Below the pieces are notes generated by a model, which was not told the DNA's origin, searched no databases, and saw only the letters and a program-made list of their open reading frames with translations. From Acidobacteriota bacterium (lineage in GTDB: Bacteria > Acidobacteriota > Vicinamibacteria > Vicinamibacterales > UBA2999): DNA of 52,244 nucleotides. The translations under genes were made by a program, and so were the position numbers. Shown in pieces: positions 33,353-41,789 of this stretch. The stretch is from contig CAUJDN010000090.1 in assembly GCA_963169195.1 (NCBI GenBank), positions 1-52,244 of the forward strand, read 5' to 3'. Position 1 is the stretch's first letter, and each line of letters begins with the position of its first letter.

Positions 33353-34063
33353 ATGCCTGTCACCAATCCGACTCATCGTCGTGGATTTCTCGCGCGCGTG
33401 GCCGCCCTGACGGCTGCGTTCACGGCCGCGGGCGCCGGCGCTCGCGAGGCCCTGGCCCTGCAGGCCTCCGAGGCCTGGATGAACGAGGTCAGGGGCACGC
33501 ACCGCTGCCTGTTCGATTTCCCCCGGCACAGCAACGGGTGGGGACTGGTCCACGTCCTGAACTACCTGAACACCTACGCGGCGGCCTACAAGACGGGCGC
33601 AGGGCAGGTGGGCGCCGTGGGCACGTTCTATGGCATCGGCGCCGGGTCGAGCATCGCGCTGGGCTTCAACGACGCGATGTGGGCCAAGTACGCGCTCGGG
33701 GAGTATCACGGGCTCAAGGACACGAGCGGCACGCCCTACACGCGGAATGTCTTCCACCGGCCCACGAAGGCCGATGGGCACCTGCTGGCGCAGGCCATCC
33801 AGATCCCCAACCTCGGCCCGCTGGGCGACATCATCATGGGCGCCGGCATCGAGAGCCTGCAGAAGATGGGGACGAAGTTCCTGATGTGCAACAACGCGCT
33901 CGGCGCGTGGACGCTGGAGCTCGAAGGCCGCGGCAAGGGCACGGCCGCGGAGATCGACAAGGATCTCCGGGCCAACCTGCTGCCGGGCGTCACCATCGTG
34001 CCCGCCATGGTCATCGCCATCGAGCAGGCCCAGGCCGCCGGCATCCACTACAACCGGCAGTGA
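33353..34063 (+). CDS. Tat-exported DsrE-like protein (paralog 2)
   Basis: 236 residues, ATG 33353 behind AGGAGG at about 8 nt. A Tat signal (THRRGFLARVAALTAAFTAA) ends near AGAGA. The domain resembles paralog 1 but is better preserved: HRCLFDFPRHSNGWGLVHVL, QVGAVGTFYGIGAGSSIALG, and KFLMCNNALGAWTLELEG with Cys179 at the sulfur-relay position. The C-terminus LPGVTIVPAMVIAIEQAQAA fits the last strand and helix of the DsrE fold. Two unequal exported DsrE proteins side by side may form a hetero-oligomer, as DsrEF do. Confidence 0.78.
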   Translation: MPVTNPTHRRGFLARVAALTAAFTAAGAGAREALALQASEAWMNEVRGTHRCLFDFPRHSNGWGLVHVLNYLNTYAAAYKTGAGQVGAVGTFYGIGAGSSIALGFNDAMWAKYALGEYHGLKDTSGTPYTRNVFHRPTKADGHLLAQAIQIPNLGPLGDIIMGAGIESLQKMGTKFLMCNNALGAWTLELEGRGKGTAAEIDKDLRANLLPGVTIVPAMVIAIEQAQAAGIHYNRQ

Positions 34064-34100
34064 TCGACCCCACACGCAAACGGACTCACAGGAGGTAGAG

Positions 34101-35192
34101 ATGAAGAAGCACATCGGCGCCGTGGCGGCCCTCGCGCTGGCCGCTCCGCTCGTCGGCGCCGCGCAGACGCCCTCGGTGGACGCGCAGATCGCCGCCGCGG
34201 TCCAGATCCTGCCCGAGGATCTTCGCGCGGGCGCGACGGTCGTGACCTACGATCCCGCCACGGGCGCGCGCAAGGTGCTGCGGCAGGGCACCAACTTCCT
34301 CGAGTGCCAGCCGACGATGCCGGATGGGCACGAACGCTGCTACCACAAGATGTTCGCGCCGCGCCGGGATCTCCAGGCGAAGCTCGAGGCCGAGAAGAAG
34401 TCCGAGAAGGAGGTCGCCGAGGCGATGGCGGCCGCCGTGAAGGCCGGGACCATCCCGCCGTCGCCCCCGGCGATGATGTCGTACCGGAACTACGACAAGA
34501 CCGACCGCATCCAGAAGCTGTGGGTGATGTCGCTGCCCAACCGGACGCCTGAAAGCGTGGGCGTCTCCACCGCGCCGCAGCGCGACAACGCGCTGAAGGG
34601 CGAGGGCCTGCCGTGGATGATGCAGCCGGGGGGCCCCGGCGCGCACATCATGATCCCCATCAACCCGAAGCCGAACGTTTCGAAGATTACCGACGAGGCG
34701 CCGGATCGCGTCACGCAGGCGACGCTGCCCCTCCCCGAGGACCTGCGCGCAGGGGCCACGGTGTACGAGTACGACAAGGCCACCGGCGAGCGCAAGGTGC
34801 TGAGGCCGGGCACGAACCACGTCGAGTGCATGCCGCGCGGCGAGGACGGGTTCACCTGGTGCTTCAGCACCACGACCGCCAGGCGCCGTGACCACGCCGC
34901 GAAGCTGCGGGCGCAGGGCATGGACGACAAGGCCGTCCAGCTCGCGATGAGCGAGGCGACCAAGAACGGGACCATTCCCGAGGCGCCCTACGGCGTCATG
35001 TCGTACAGGCTGTACGGCAAGCGGGATCGGATCCAGCTGCTGTGGGTGCTGTCGGTGCCGGGCGCCACGTCCGAGTCGATCGGCGTGTCGACCGTGAGCC
35101 AGCGCGAGAACGCGCTGGAGGGGCACGGCCAGCCGTGGCTGATGCTCGCCGGCACGCCCGGCGCGCACATCATGATCCCCGTCAACAAGTAG
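34101..35192 (+). CDS. secreted protein of unknown family built from two colinear 174-residue repeats
   Basis: 363 residues, ATG 34101 with AGGAGG 6 nt upstream. A signal peptide (MKKHIGAVAALALAAPLVGA) is followed by repeat 1 (about 36-188) and repeat 2 (about 210-362). The offset is exactly 174 residues from start to end: LPEDLRAGATV at 37 and 211, Cys69/Cys80 and Cys243/Cys254, AGTIP/NGTIP, MSYRNYDKTDRIQ/MSYRLYGKRDRIQ, GAHIMIP at 180 and 354. Each repeat keeps one Cys pair, eleven residues apart, which could form a disulfide or bind a cofactor. I do not recognise the fold. Placed between the exported DsrE pair and the oxidase genes, it may be a periplasmic partner of either. Confidence 0.85.
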   Translation: MKKHIGAVAALALAAPLVGAAQTPSVDAQIAAAVQILPEDLRAGATVVTYDPATGARKVLRQGTNFLECQPTMPDGHERCYHKMFAPRRDLQAKLEAEKKSEKEVAEAMAAAVKAGTIPPSPPAMMSYRNYDKTDRIQKLWVMSLPNRTPESVGVSTAPQRDNALKGEGLPWMMQPGGPGAHIMIPINPKPNVSKITDEAPDRVTQATLPLPEDLRAGATVYEYDKATGERKVLRPGTNHVECMPRGEDGFTWCFSTTTARRRDHAAKLRAQGMDDKAVQLAMSEATKNGTIPEAPYGVMSYRLYGKRDRIQLLWVLSVPGATSESIGVSTVSQRENALEGHGQPWLMLAGTPGAHIMIPVNK

Positions 35193-35196
35193 GCCG

Positions 35197-36633
35197 TTGC
35201 GTTCGTCCATCGGGGCACCTGATCGACTGGTCGAGACGCGGCTGGTTCACGCGCACGGCCTGGCCGCGCTCGTCACCCTGCTCGTCTCGGCCACCTTCGG
35301 CATCGTCATCGCGCTCCAGCTCCTCTGGCCCGAGCTGGGGCGCGACATCGCGTGGCTCAGCTGGGGTCGGGTGCGCTATGCCCACACCCAGGGCATCATG
35401 CTCGGCTGGCTGGGCAACGCCTTCCTCGCGTTTCTCTACCACGGTGTCCCCATCCTGACGGGCCGCCCGGTCACCAGCCGCACGCTCGGGGCCTGGATCT
35501 TCGGCCTCTGGAACTTCGCGGTGATGGTGCCCGGCTGGCTGCTGGTGCTCGCCGGCATCAGCCAGCCGCTCGAGTGGGCCGAGTTCCCGCTCGTGGTGGA
35601 CGCCTTCGTCGTGCTCGCCCTGGTCCTCGCAGCCGTGCAGTTCCTGCCGTGCTTCTTCGCGCGCGGGATCGAATCGCTCTACGTCTCCAGCTGGTACATC
35701 CTCGGCGGCCTGGTGTTCACGCTGCTGTCCTACCCGATGGGCAACATCGTGCCGGAACTCGTGCCGGGCGCGAGCGGCGCCGCCTTCAGCGGGCTGTGGA
35801 TTCACGACGCGGTGGGCCTGTTCGTCACGCCGATGGCGCTGGCCATCATCTACTTCGTCATCCCCGCGGCCTCGCGGCGGCCCATCTACAGCCATTTCCT
35901 GTCGATGCTCGGGTTCTGGCTGCTGTTCTTCCTCTACCCGCTCAACGGCACCCACCACTACGTGTTCTCCGTCATCCCGATGGCCGCGCAGATTGGCGCG
36001 ATCACCGCCTCGGCGCTGCTCGGCGTCGACGTGCTCATCGTGGTGACGAACCTGTTCCTCTCGATGCGGGGATCGGGCCTGGTGCCGCGCGACCCCGGCC
36101 TGCGCTTCGTCGGCATGAGCACGTTCTTCTACCTCGTCGTCAGCGTGCAGGGCGCCTCGCAGGCGCAGATGGCCGTGAACCAGGCGGTGCACTTCACCGA
36201 CTGGGTGGTGGGCCACTCGCACCTGGCGATGCTCGGCTTCGCGAGCTATGCCGCGGCCGGCGGGCTCGTGCACGCGTGGCAGCGCATCTCGTGGGCGCGC
36301 TACAACGCGCGCGCCATCACCTGGGCGTTCTGGCTGATGACGGCCGGCATGGTCATCATGTTCGTGGACCTCACCATGGCGGGGCTGGTGCAGGGCCGGC
36401 TGTGGGCGGACGGCGCGCCGTGGATCGCGTCGGTGCAGGCCACGCGCCCCTACTGGATGATCCGCGCCCTGACGGGCATCCCGCTCGCCGGCGCGTTCAT
36501 CGCTTTGCTGGTGGGTCTCACCACGGGCCCGCGCGGCGCCGGGCTCCGGGACGTGGAAGCCGGCATCGGCGCCGGACCGGTGGACGAGATCGCCCCGCGC
36601 CTGGCGCCGGCGGCGGCGGTGGAGGCGTCGTGA
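35197..36633 (+). CDS. ccoN: cbb3-type cytochrome c oxidase subunit I (CcoN)
   Basis: 478 residues with TTG start at 35197, 4 nt after the previous stop. Twelve hydrophobic helices. The metal and heme ligands are in place: His63 (RYAHTQGIMLGW, low-spin heme), His203 (WIHDAVGLFVTP, CuB), His253-His254 (NGTHHYVF, CuB) and His340/His342 (VVGHSHLAMLGF, the two hemes). It reduces oxygen to water and pumps protons in the inner membrane. The sequence is close to CcoN but shorter at the ends. Followed by a GTGA overlap with the triheme subunit. Confidence 0.93.
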   Translation: MRSSIGAPDRLVETRLVHAHGLAALVTLLVSATFGIVIALQLLWPELGRDIAWLSWGRVRYAHTQGIMLGWLGNAFLAFLYHGVPILTGRPVTSRTLGAWIFGLWNFAVMVPGWLLVLAGISQPLEWAEFPLVVDAFVVLALVLAAVQFLPCFFARGIESLYVSSWYILGGLVFTLLSYPMGNIVPELVPGASGAAFSGLWIHDAVGLFVTPMALAIIYFVIPAASRRPIYSHFLSMLGFWLLFFLYPLNGTHHYVFSVIPMAAQIGAITASALLGVDVLIVVTNLFLSMRGSGLVPRDPGLRFVGMSTFFYLVVSVQGASQAQMAVNQAVHFTDWVVGHSHLAMLGFASYAAAGGLVHAWQRISWARYNARAITWAFWLMTAGMVIMFVDLTMAGLVQGRLWADGAPWIASVQATRPYWMIRALTGIPLAGAFIALLVGLTTGPRGAGLRDVEAGIGAGPVDEIAPRLAPAAAVEAS

Positions 36634-37877
36634 GCGGGCACCCGCAGCGTGCGCTGCGCATGTCGTACGTGGTGGCCAGCGTGGCCGGCGTCGCCTTCTT
36701 CGTCATGTCGGTGGCGCTGCTCGGCTGGTGGCCCAGGCGCGTGCTGGACGAGCAGACGCGCGCGATGGGTCCCGAGTACGTCCTGCCGCTCAGCGAGAGC
36801 GCGCGCCGCGGCCGCGCGATCTACGGCCGCGAGGGCTGCGCCTACTGCCACACGCAGCAGATCCGCTACCTGCACACCGACATGGCGCGCTTCGGTGCCC
36901 CGACGCTCGCCTGGGAAACGCGGCTCGACTACCCGCACCTGTGGGGCACGCGGCGGATCGGGCCGGACCTGGCGCGTGCCGCCTTCACGCGCTCCTCCGA
37001 CTGGCACTTCGCGCACCTCTTCTCGCCGCGCGCGGTCGTGCCCGCGTCGGTCATGCCCGCCTACCCGGCGCTCTTCGACGGCGCGCCGGATCGCCCGCGG
37101 CAGGAAGCGCGCGACCTGGTCGCCTATCTCGAGACGCTGGGCCGCGCGCGCGAGCTGGGCGCGCCCGAAGGCGAAACGCGCGCCCGCGAGGCGTGCGACT
37201 GCCCGGACGACGAGATGGCGTTGATGGCCTTCGAGGGCGCGCTCAACACGCATCCGGGCCGGGCGCGGCGCACCCACGAGGCGCCCGCGCTGCCACGGAG
37301 CGCAGACCTCGACCGCGGCCAACAGCTCTACGGCGCGCACTGCGCAACCTGTCATGGCGCGACCGGCCAGGGAGATGGCCCGGGGGCCCGCGGGCTGCGC
37401 CCGGCGCCGGCCAGCCTGGCCGAGCACGAGTATTCGACCGACCGGCTCGCCGACGTGCTGTGGAACGGCGTGTGGGGAACGGCCATGCCCGCGTGGCGCG
37501 ACTGGCGGCCCGAGGACCTGGCCGCGATGGCCGAGGCCGTGCGCACGCTCACCACCGAGGCCCCCAATCCTCCCGTGCCGGAACACATGGTCGCGCTCGG
37601 CGCCCAGGTCTTCCGCGAGCACTGCGTGCAGTGCCACGGCGACGACGGCCGCGGCGACGGCCCCGCGGCGGACGAGGTGGCGATGTCGCCCACCAACTTC
37701 CACCGTCAGCGGCCGAACCTCGACCGGGCCATCCGCGTGCTGCGGAACGGCATCGACGGCACCCCCATGGCGCCGTGGACCGCGCGCCTGTCGAACGCGG
37801 AGCTCATCGCGGTGGCCCATCACGTGCGCGGCTACTATGAGGGATCGTCCGCGGCACCAGGGGGCATCCGCCGATGA
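36630..37877 (+). CDS. triheme cytochrome: CcoO domain fused to two cytochrome c domains
   Basis: 415 residues, GTG start overlapping the ccoN stop. An N-terminal helix (YVVASVAGVAFFVMSVALLG) anchors a CcoO domain with GREGCAYCHTQQIRYLHTD (heme site Cys70-His74) and LWGTRRIGPDLAR. Two class I cytochrome c domains follow with CATCH (238-242) and CVQCH (332-336) and matching Met-containing loops (GTAMPAWRDW and GTPMAPWTARL). In classical cbb3 oxidases CcoO is monoheme and a separate CcoP is diheme; here one polypeptide supplies all three hemes and no ccoP is seen. It should pass electrons from periplasmic donors to CcoN. Confidence 0.9.
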   Translation: MSGHPQRALRMSYVVASVAGVAFFVMSVALLGWWPRRVLDEQTRAMGPEYVLPLSESARRGRAIYGREGCAYCHTQQIRYLHTDMARFGAPTLAWETRLDYPHLWGTRRIGPDLARAAFTRSSDWHFAHLFSPRAVVPASVMPAYPALFDGAPDRPRQEARDLVAYLETLGRARELGAPEGETRAREACDCPDDEMALMAFEGALNTHPGRARRTHEAPALPRSADLDRGQQLYGAHCATCHGATGQGDGPGARGLRPAPASLAEHEYSTDRLADVLWNGVWGTAMPAWRDWRPEDLAAMAEAVRTLTTEAPNPPVPEHMVALGAQVFREHCVQCHGDDGRGDGPAADEVAMSPTNFHRQRPNLDRAIRVLRNGIDGTPMAPWTARLSNAELIAVAHHVRGYYEGSSAAPGGIRR

Positions 37878-38059
37878 TCACCGACATCATCGTTCTCGCG
37901 TCCGTCGCGTTCACGGTCGCGTTCGTGGCAGCGTGGATGGCGTCGCCCGGCCTGCGCACGTGGATCGAGCGGCCCAAGCACCGTTTCCAGGACGCCGTCC
38001 GGGAGTATGATCGGGCAGAGCGACGGAATCGTGAAGCCGGTGGAGGACACGCCGCGTGA
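37874..38059 (+). CDS. small single-helix membrane protein in CcoQ position
   Basis: 61 residues, ATGA overlap upstream and GTGA overlap downstream. One N-terminal helix (IIVLASVAFTVAFVAAWMAS) and a charged amphipathic tail (KHRFQDAVREYDRAERRN). Length, topology and place resemble CcoQ, a small stabilising subunit, but sequence identity cannot be claimed. It is clearly translated, given the overlaps on both sides. Confidence 0.6.
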   Translation: MITDIIVLASVAFTVAFVAAWMASPGLRTWIERPKHRFQDAVREYDRAERRNREAGGGHAA

Positions 38060-39129
38060 CTGATCGCCATCGGGGCCCCGAACCAGGCAGCCTGGCCGGC
38101 ATCGTCCTGGCCTGCTGCGCCGTCGGCGCGGTGGCTGTGGGTGTCGCGCTCTACGGTCCCCCCCTCTCGCTGTCCGGAGCGTCCTGGGAACCAGGGGCGC
38201 CTGGAGCATCCGGGACTCCCACCTCCGCGAACGCTTCGGCCGACAGGCCAGCCCCCGCGTCACCCTCCGCCCCGGCGCTGGCGCGCGCGGACGGTCCCGA
38301 CTACGCCACCGAGGAGTACGGCCGCCGGCTCGTGGCGCACACGGCGGAGCTGCTGGGCCCCGATCATCCGGATCCGGCCCGCCGCATGATCGGCAGCCGC
38401 CTGAACTGCGGCTCGTGCCACCTCGGCACGGGGACCGAGCCGGGCACGCTCAACCTGCTGCAGACCTTCGAGCACTACCCGCGCTTCTCGGGCCGCGCGG
38501 GCACGATGACCGACATCGAAGACCGCATCAACGAGTGCATGCAGCGGAGCATGAACGGCAAGCCGCTGCCGATGGACAGCCCCGAGATGATGGCGATCGC
38601 GGCCTACCTGCGGGGGCTCGGCACGCAGTACCAGGCCATGGGCACCTCCCGTCGCAAGGCCGAGGAGCCGCCACCCTTCAAGGCGCCGCCGCGGGCCGCG
38701 CGCGTGGACAACGGGCGCACCGTGTTCGAGTCACGCTGCGCCATCTGCCACGGCAAGGACGGCCTCGGCCTCCTGGCGACCGGCGACCCGTCACGAGGCT
38801 ACCTCTTCCCGCCGCTCTGGGGCCCCGACAGCTTCAACAACGGCGCCGGGATGCACCGCGTGCTGACCGCCGCGCGCTTCATCAAGGCACGGATGCCGCT
38901 CGGCGAGCCGACGCTCAGCGACGATGAGGCCTTCGACGTGGCGGCCTTCATCAACGACCGGCCGCGCCCGCAGATGGCGAATCTCGAGCAGGACTATCCC
39001 GACCCGGCGGCCAAGCCCGTGGACAACCCCTACGGCCCGTTCGCCGACGACTTCCCGCTCGAGCAGCATCGCCTCGGCCCGTTCCAGCCGATCGAGGAGC
39101 ACTACAAGGCGCGCAAGAAGACGAAGTAG
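38056..39129 (+). CDS. diheme cytochrome c, probable thiosulfate dehydrogenase (TsdA-like)
   Basis: 357 residues, GTG start. A signal or anchor helix (IVLACCAVGAVAVGVALYG) and a Pro/Ala-rich linker precede two heme domains. Domain 1: NCGSCHLGTGTEPG (Cys118-His122) and IEDRINECMQRSMNGKPLP, with Cys161 placed 39 residues after the heme His, where TsdA enzymes have the Cys ligand of their active-site heme; the 'RSMNG' word is a strong TsdA signature. Domain 2: CAICHGKDG (Cys228-His232). TsdA joins two thiosulfate to tetrathionate or reverses this. Being in one operon with the triheme oxidase subunit suggests direct electron delivery. A related cytochrome of unknown substrate is the alternative. 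Confidence 0.75.
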   Translation: MTDRHRGPEPGSLAGIVLACCAVGAVAVGVALYGPPLSLSGASWEPGAPGASGTPTSANASADRPAPASPSAPALARADGPDYATEEYGRRLVAHTAELLGPDHPDPARRMIGSRLNCGSCHLGTGTEPGTLNLLQTFEHYPRFSGRAGTMTDIEDRINECMQRSMNGKPLPMDSPEMMAIAAYLRGLGTQYQAMGTSRRKAEEPPPFKAPPRAARVDNGRTVFESRCAICHGKDGLGLLATGDPSRGYLFPPLWGPDSFNNGAGMHRVLTAARFIKARMPLGEPTLSDDEAFDVAAFINDRPRPQMANLEQDYPDPAAKPVDNPYGPFADDFPLEQHRLGPFQPIEEHYKARKKTK

Positions 39130-39131
39130 GT

Positions 39132-40580
39132 GTGACCGCCCAGGCGACCTCCGTCGTCCGCGCGCACGTCTGGCTCAGCCTGCTGTATGCCCTGAGCCGG
39201 GCCGCCCTGTGGCTGGCGGGGCTCCCCTTCCGCTTCGACCTCGACTGGATGTGGCTCGCCGATCCGGGTGACCTCCGCGATCGCCTGGGTGAAACCCTCT
39301 ACTACTTTCACGCGTTTCCGCCCGGCATGGATGTCCTGACGGGCATCCTGCTGAAGCTCGGCGGCGACCGGCCGGAGTGGCTCGCGGTGTGGCTCTTCCG
39401 GGCCCTGGGGTTCGCGCTGGTGAACGCACTCTTCGCCGTGGGCCGCGGGGCGGGTCTCTCCACGCGTACGGCACTCGGCCTCGCCCTGGCCTTCGCGCTT
39501 TCGCCGCCGGCCATCTTCTTCGAGCACCTGTACCTGTACGAGTGGCCCGTCACGACCATGCTGTGCGTGGCCGCGGCCTGCTTCCATCGCGGCGTGCGCA
39601 CGGGATCGACCGGCGCCTGGGCGGCGTTCTTCGGGCTCTGCGCAGCCATCGGCCTCACGCGGAGCACCTTCCACCTGGCGTGGTTTGCGCTGATGGTCGG
39701 AGCAGCCCTGTGGGCTGCGGGCCGCCCGCGCCGTGGCCGCGTGCTCGGCGCGGCCGCGATCCCCGCGGCACTGCTGGCGGCGCTCTACCTGAAGAACCTG
39801 GTCGTGTTCGGGGCGTTCGCCGCCTCCACGTTCGGCCCGGCGAGCTTCCATCTCGTCACGGTGGATCGGCTGTCGCGCGAGGTGCGCGACGGGTGGATAC
39901 GCGAGGGCACGCTGTCACCCTTCGCGGCGGTGAGCGCGTACGCGCCCCCCATGGCGTACGCGCGGTACTTCGCGACGCCGGAGCGGCCGGGGTGGCCACC
40001 GCAGGTGACTCGCCCGGAGCACGTGACAGTCCAGGCGCCCAACTTCAACCACTGGTGGCTGCTCGAGGTGAACCGCGCGCGTCGCGCGGACGTCCGGCGC
40101 TATCTCCAGGAGCGCTGGTTCGAGTACCCGGCCAGCGTCGTCGCGGGTCTCGGGGAGTACCTCGGGCCATCCACGTCGTGGCATCCGCGCGCGGGCCTTC
40201 CGGGCGCGCCTCATGCCGGGCACCGCGAGGTACTCGGCGCCTGGGAAGCGGCGTACAACCGCGCGCTGCACACCTTCCCGCTCGCGCCGGCAGGTGCCTA
40301 CCTGCTCCTGCCGCTCGTCTGGGGATGGACCGCCTGGCGGGCGTGGACGCTGGCCCGTTCACAGGCGGCCGAGAGCAGGGCCGTCGGGTGGCTGCTGGCC
40401 CTCTGCGCCGTCCAGGTGCTCTACGTCACGACGGCGAGCACGATGCTGACCTTCCGGGAATCCTCCCGGTACCGCTTTCAGGTCGAGCCGCTGATCTGGG
40501 TGCTGACGGCGGCGTGCGGCAGCCGCCTCCGGACGGCCCCGGGGGGCGTGTCACCTTCGGGCCCGGACCTGCATCCTTGA
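39132..40580 (+). CDS. polytopic membrane protein, GT-C glycosyltransferase-like
   Basis: 482 residues, GTG start 2 nt after the cytochrome stop. About nine to ten helices. An acidic, aromatic first loop (FDLDWMWLADPGDLRDRLGE) and FEHLYLYEWPVTTMLCVAA with TRSTFHLAWFALM resemble ArnT/PMT-related GT-C proteins, though no diagnostic motif is certain. A C-terminal FRESSRYRFQVEPLIWVL looks like the last conserved loop and helix of such enzymes. It is tightly linked to the oxidase genes by spacing but not by obvious function. Confidence 0.6.
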   Translation: MTAQATSVVRAHVWLSLLYALSRAALWLAGLPFRFDLDWMWLADPGDLRDRLGETLYYFHAFPPGMDVLTGILLKLGGDRPEWLAVWLFRALGFALVNALFAVGRGAGLSTRTALGLALAFALSPPAIFFEHLYLYEWPVTTMLCVAAACFHRGVRTGSTGAWAAFFGLCAAIGLTRSTFHLAWFALMVGAALWAAGRPRRGRVLGAAAIPAALLAALYLKNLVVFGAFAASTFGPASFHLVTVDRLSREVRDGWIREGTLSPFAAVSAYAPPMAYARYFATPERPGWPPQVTRPEHVTVQAPNFNHWWLLEVNRARRADVRRYLQERWFEYPASVVAGLGEYLGPSTSWHPRAGLPGAPHAGHREVLGAWEAAYNRALHTFPLAPAGAYLLLPLVWGWTAWRAWTLARSQAAESRAVGWLLALCAVQVLYVTTASTMLTFRESSRYRFQVEPLIWVLTAACGSRLRTAPGGVSPSGPDLHP

Positions 40581-40598
40581 CGGCAGGAAGGTACCGTC

Positions 40599-41789
40599 AT
40601 GGCCATTCGTCCGGCCCTGCCCCGGCAGGTATGGGTCGTGTTGTTCGCCCTCGGACTGGGAGGGGCGCTCGCCTGGGTCGCCACCCAGAGCGGCCCGCTG
40701 GCGCCGGTCCGCGTCACACTCACCGAAGCCACGACGGGGTCGGTGGCGCCCGCCCTGTCTGGCATCGGCACGGTCGAAGCGCGGCGCACCTACTTCATCG
40801 GCCCCACTTCCGCGGGCCGGGTCCGGCGCGTCCTCGTGGATGTCGGCGACACGGTGGCCGCCGGACAGCTCCTGGCCGAGATGGAGCCCGTGGACCTCGA
40901 CACGCGGATGGCGTCGACGCTGGCGGCCGCCGATCGCGGGCGCAGCCAGATCGCCGCGGCCGAAGCGCAGGTGCGCGATGCGACGAGCCGGCGAGACCTG
41001 GCGGTCACCGAAGCGCGCCGTGCCGTCGATCTCGGCGCCGCGGGCGTCGTCAGCCAGAGCGTCGTGGATGGCGCGCGCCAGGAGCAGCGGTCCGCCGAGG
41101 CGGCGCTGGCGGCTGCGGAGGCCGCGTTGGCCGGCGCCAGGCGCGACCTCGCCAGGCTGGGCGCCGAGCTCGGCGGGGCCCGGCAGCAGCGCGCCAACAT
41201 CCGCCTGTTCGCCCCGGTGGACGGGCTGGTCATCTCCAGGGACGCCGAGCCGGGGTCGACGGTCATCGCCGGACAGGCCGTGCTGAAGGTGCACGACCCT
41301 GCAAGCCTGTGGGTCAACGTGCGCTTCGATCAAGGCCGATCGGCAGGCCTCGCCGTTGGGCTGCCGGCGGAGATCGTGCGCCGTGCGGATCCCCTGCGGC
41401 AGCTCAGGGGCCGGGTGACGCGCGTCGAGCCGGTGAGCGACAGCGTCACCGAGGAGCGCATGGCCAAGGTGGCGTTCGACGAGCGGCCGCCGGACCTCTC
41501 GACCGGTGAGCTGGCCGAGGTGACGCTGCACCTGCCCGAGATCGCCCGGGCCGTGGTCGTGCCGAACGCGAGCCTCCGGCAGCGCGGCACCGACATCGGC
41601 GTCTGGCGGCTCGTGGACGGGCGCCTCCGGTTCGCGCCGGTCACGATCGGCGCGGAGGGCCTCGATGGCACCGTGCAGGTGCTCGAGGGCCTGACACCCG
41701 GCGACCAGCTCGTCCTCCACAGCGAGCGAGACCTCGCCGACGACGCGCGCATCACCGTGGTGCCCGCGCTCGCTGGAGGAGGCCGATGA
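40599..41789 (+). CDS. ABC-exporter periplasmic adaptor (MacA/DevB-like, HlyD family)
   Basis: 396 residues, ATG 40599 with AGGAAGG upstream. One N-terminal anchor (VWVVLFALGLGGALAWVA), half a lipoyl domain (GRVRRVLVDVGDTVAAGQLL), a long alpha-hairpin (DLAVTEARRAVDLGAAGVVS then QSVVDGARQEQRSAEAALAA), the second half (LFAPVDGLVISRDAEPGST), then beta-barrel and membrane-proximal domains. It links the inner-membrane ABC pump encoded by the next two genes to an outer-membrane channel. ATGA overlap with the permease gene. Confidence 0.9.
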   Translation: MAIRPALPRQVWVVLFALGLGGALAWVATQSGPLAPVRVTLTEATTGSVAPALSGIGTVEARRTYFIGPTSAGRVRRVLVDVGDTVAAGQLLAEMEPVDLDTRMASTLAAADRGRSQIAAAEAQVRDATSRRDLAVTEARRAVDLGAAGVVSQSVVDGARQEQRSAEAALAAAEAALAGARRDLARLGAELGGARQQRANIRLFAPVDGLVISRDAEPGSTVIAGQAVLKVHDPASLWVNVRFDQGRSAGLAVGLPAEIVRRADPLRQLRGRVTRVEPVSDSVTEERMAKVAFDERPPDLSTGELAEVTLHLPEIARAVVVPNASLRQRGTDIGVWRLVDGRLRFAPVTIGAEGLDGTVQVLEGLTPGDQLVLHSERDLADDARITVVPALAGGGR

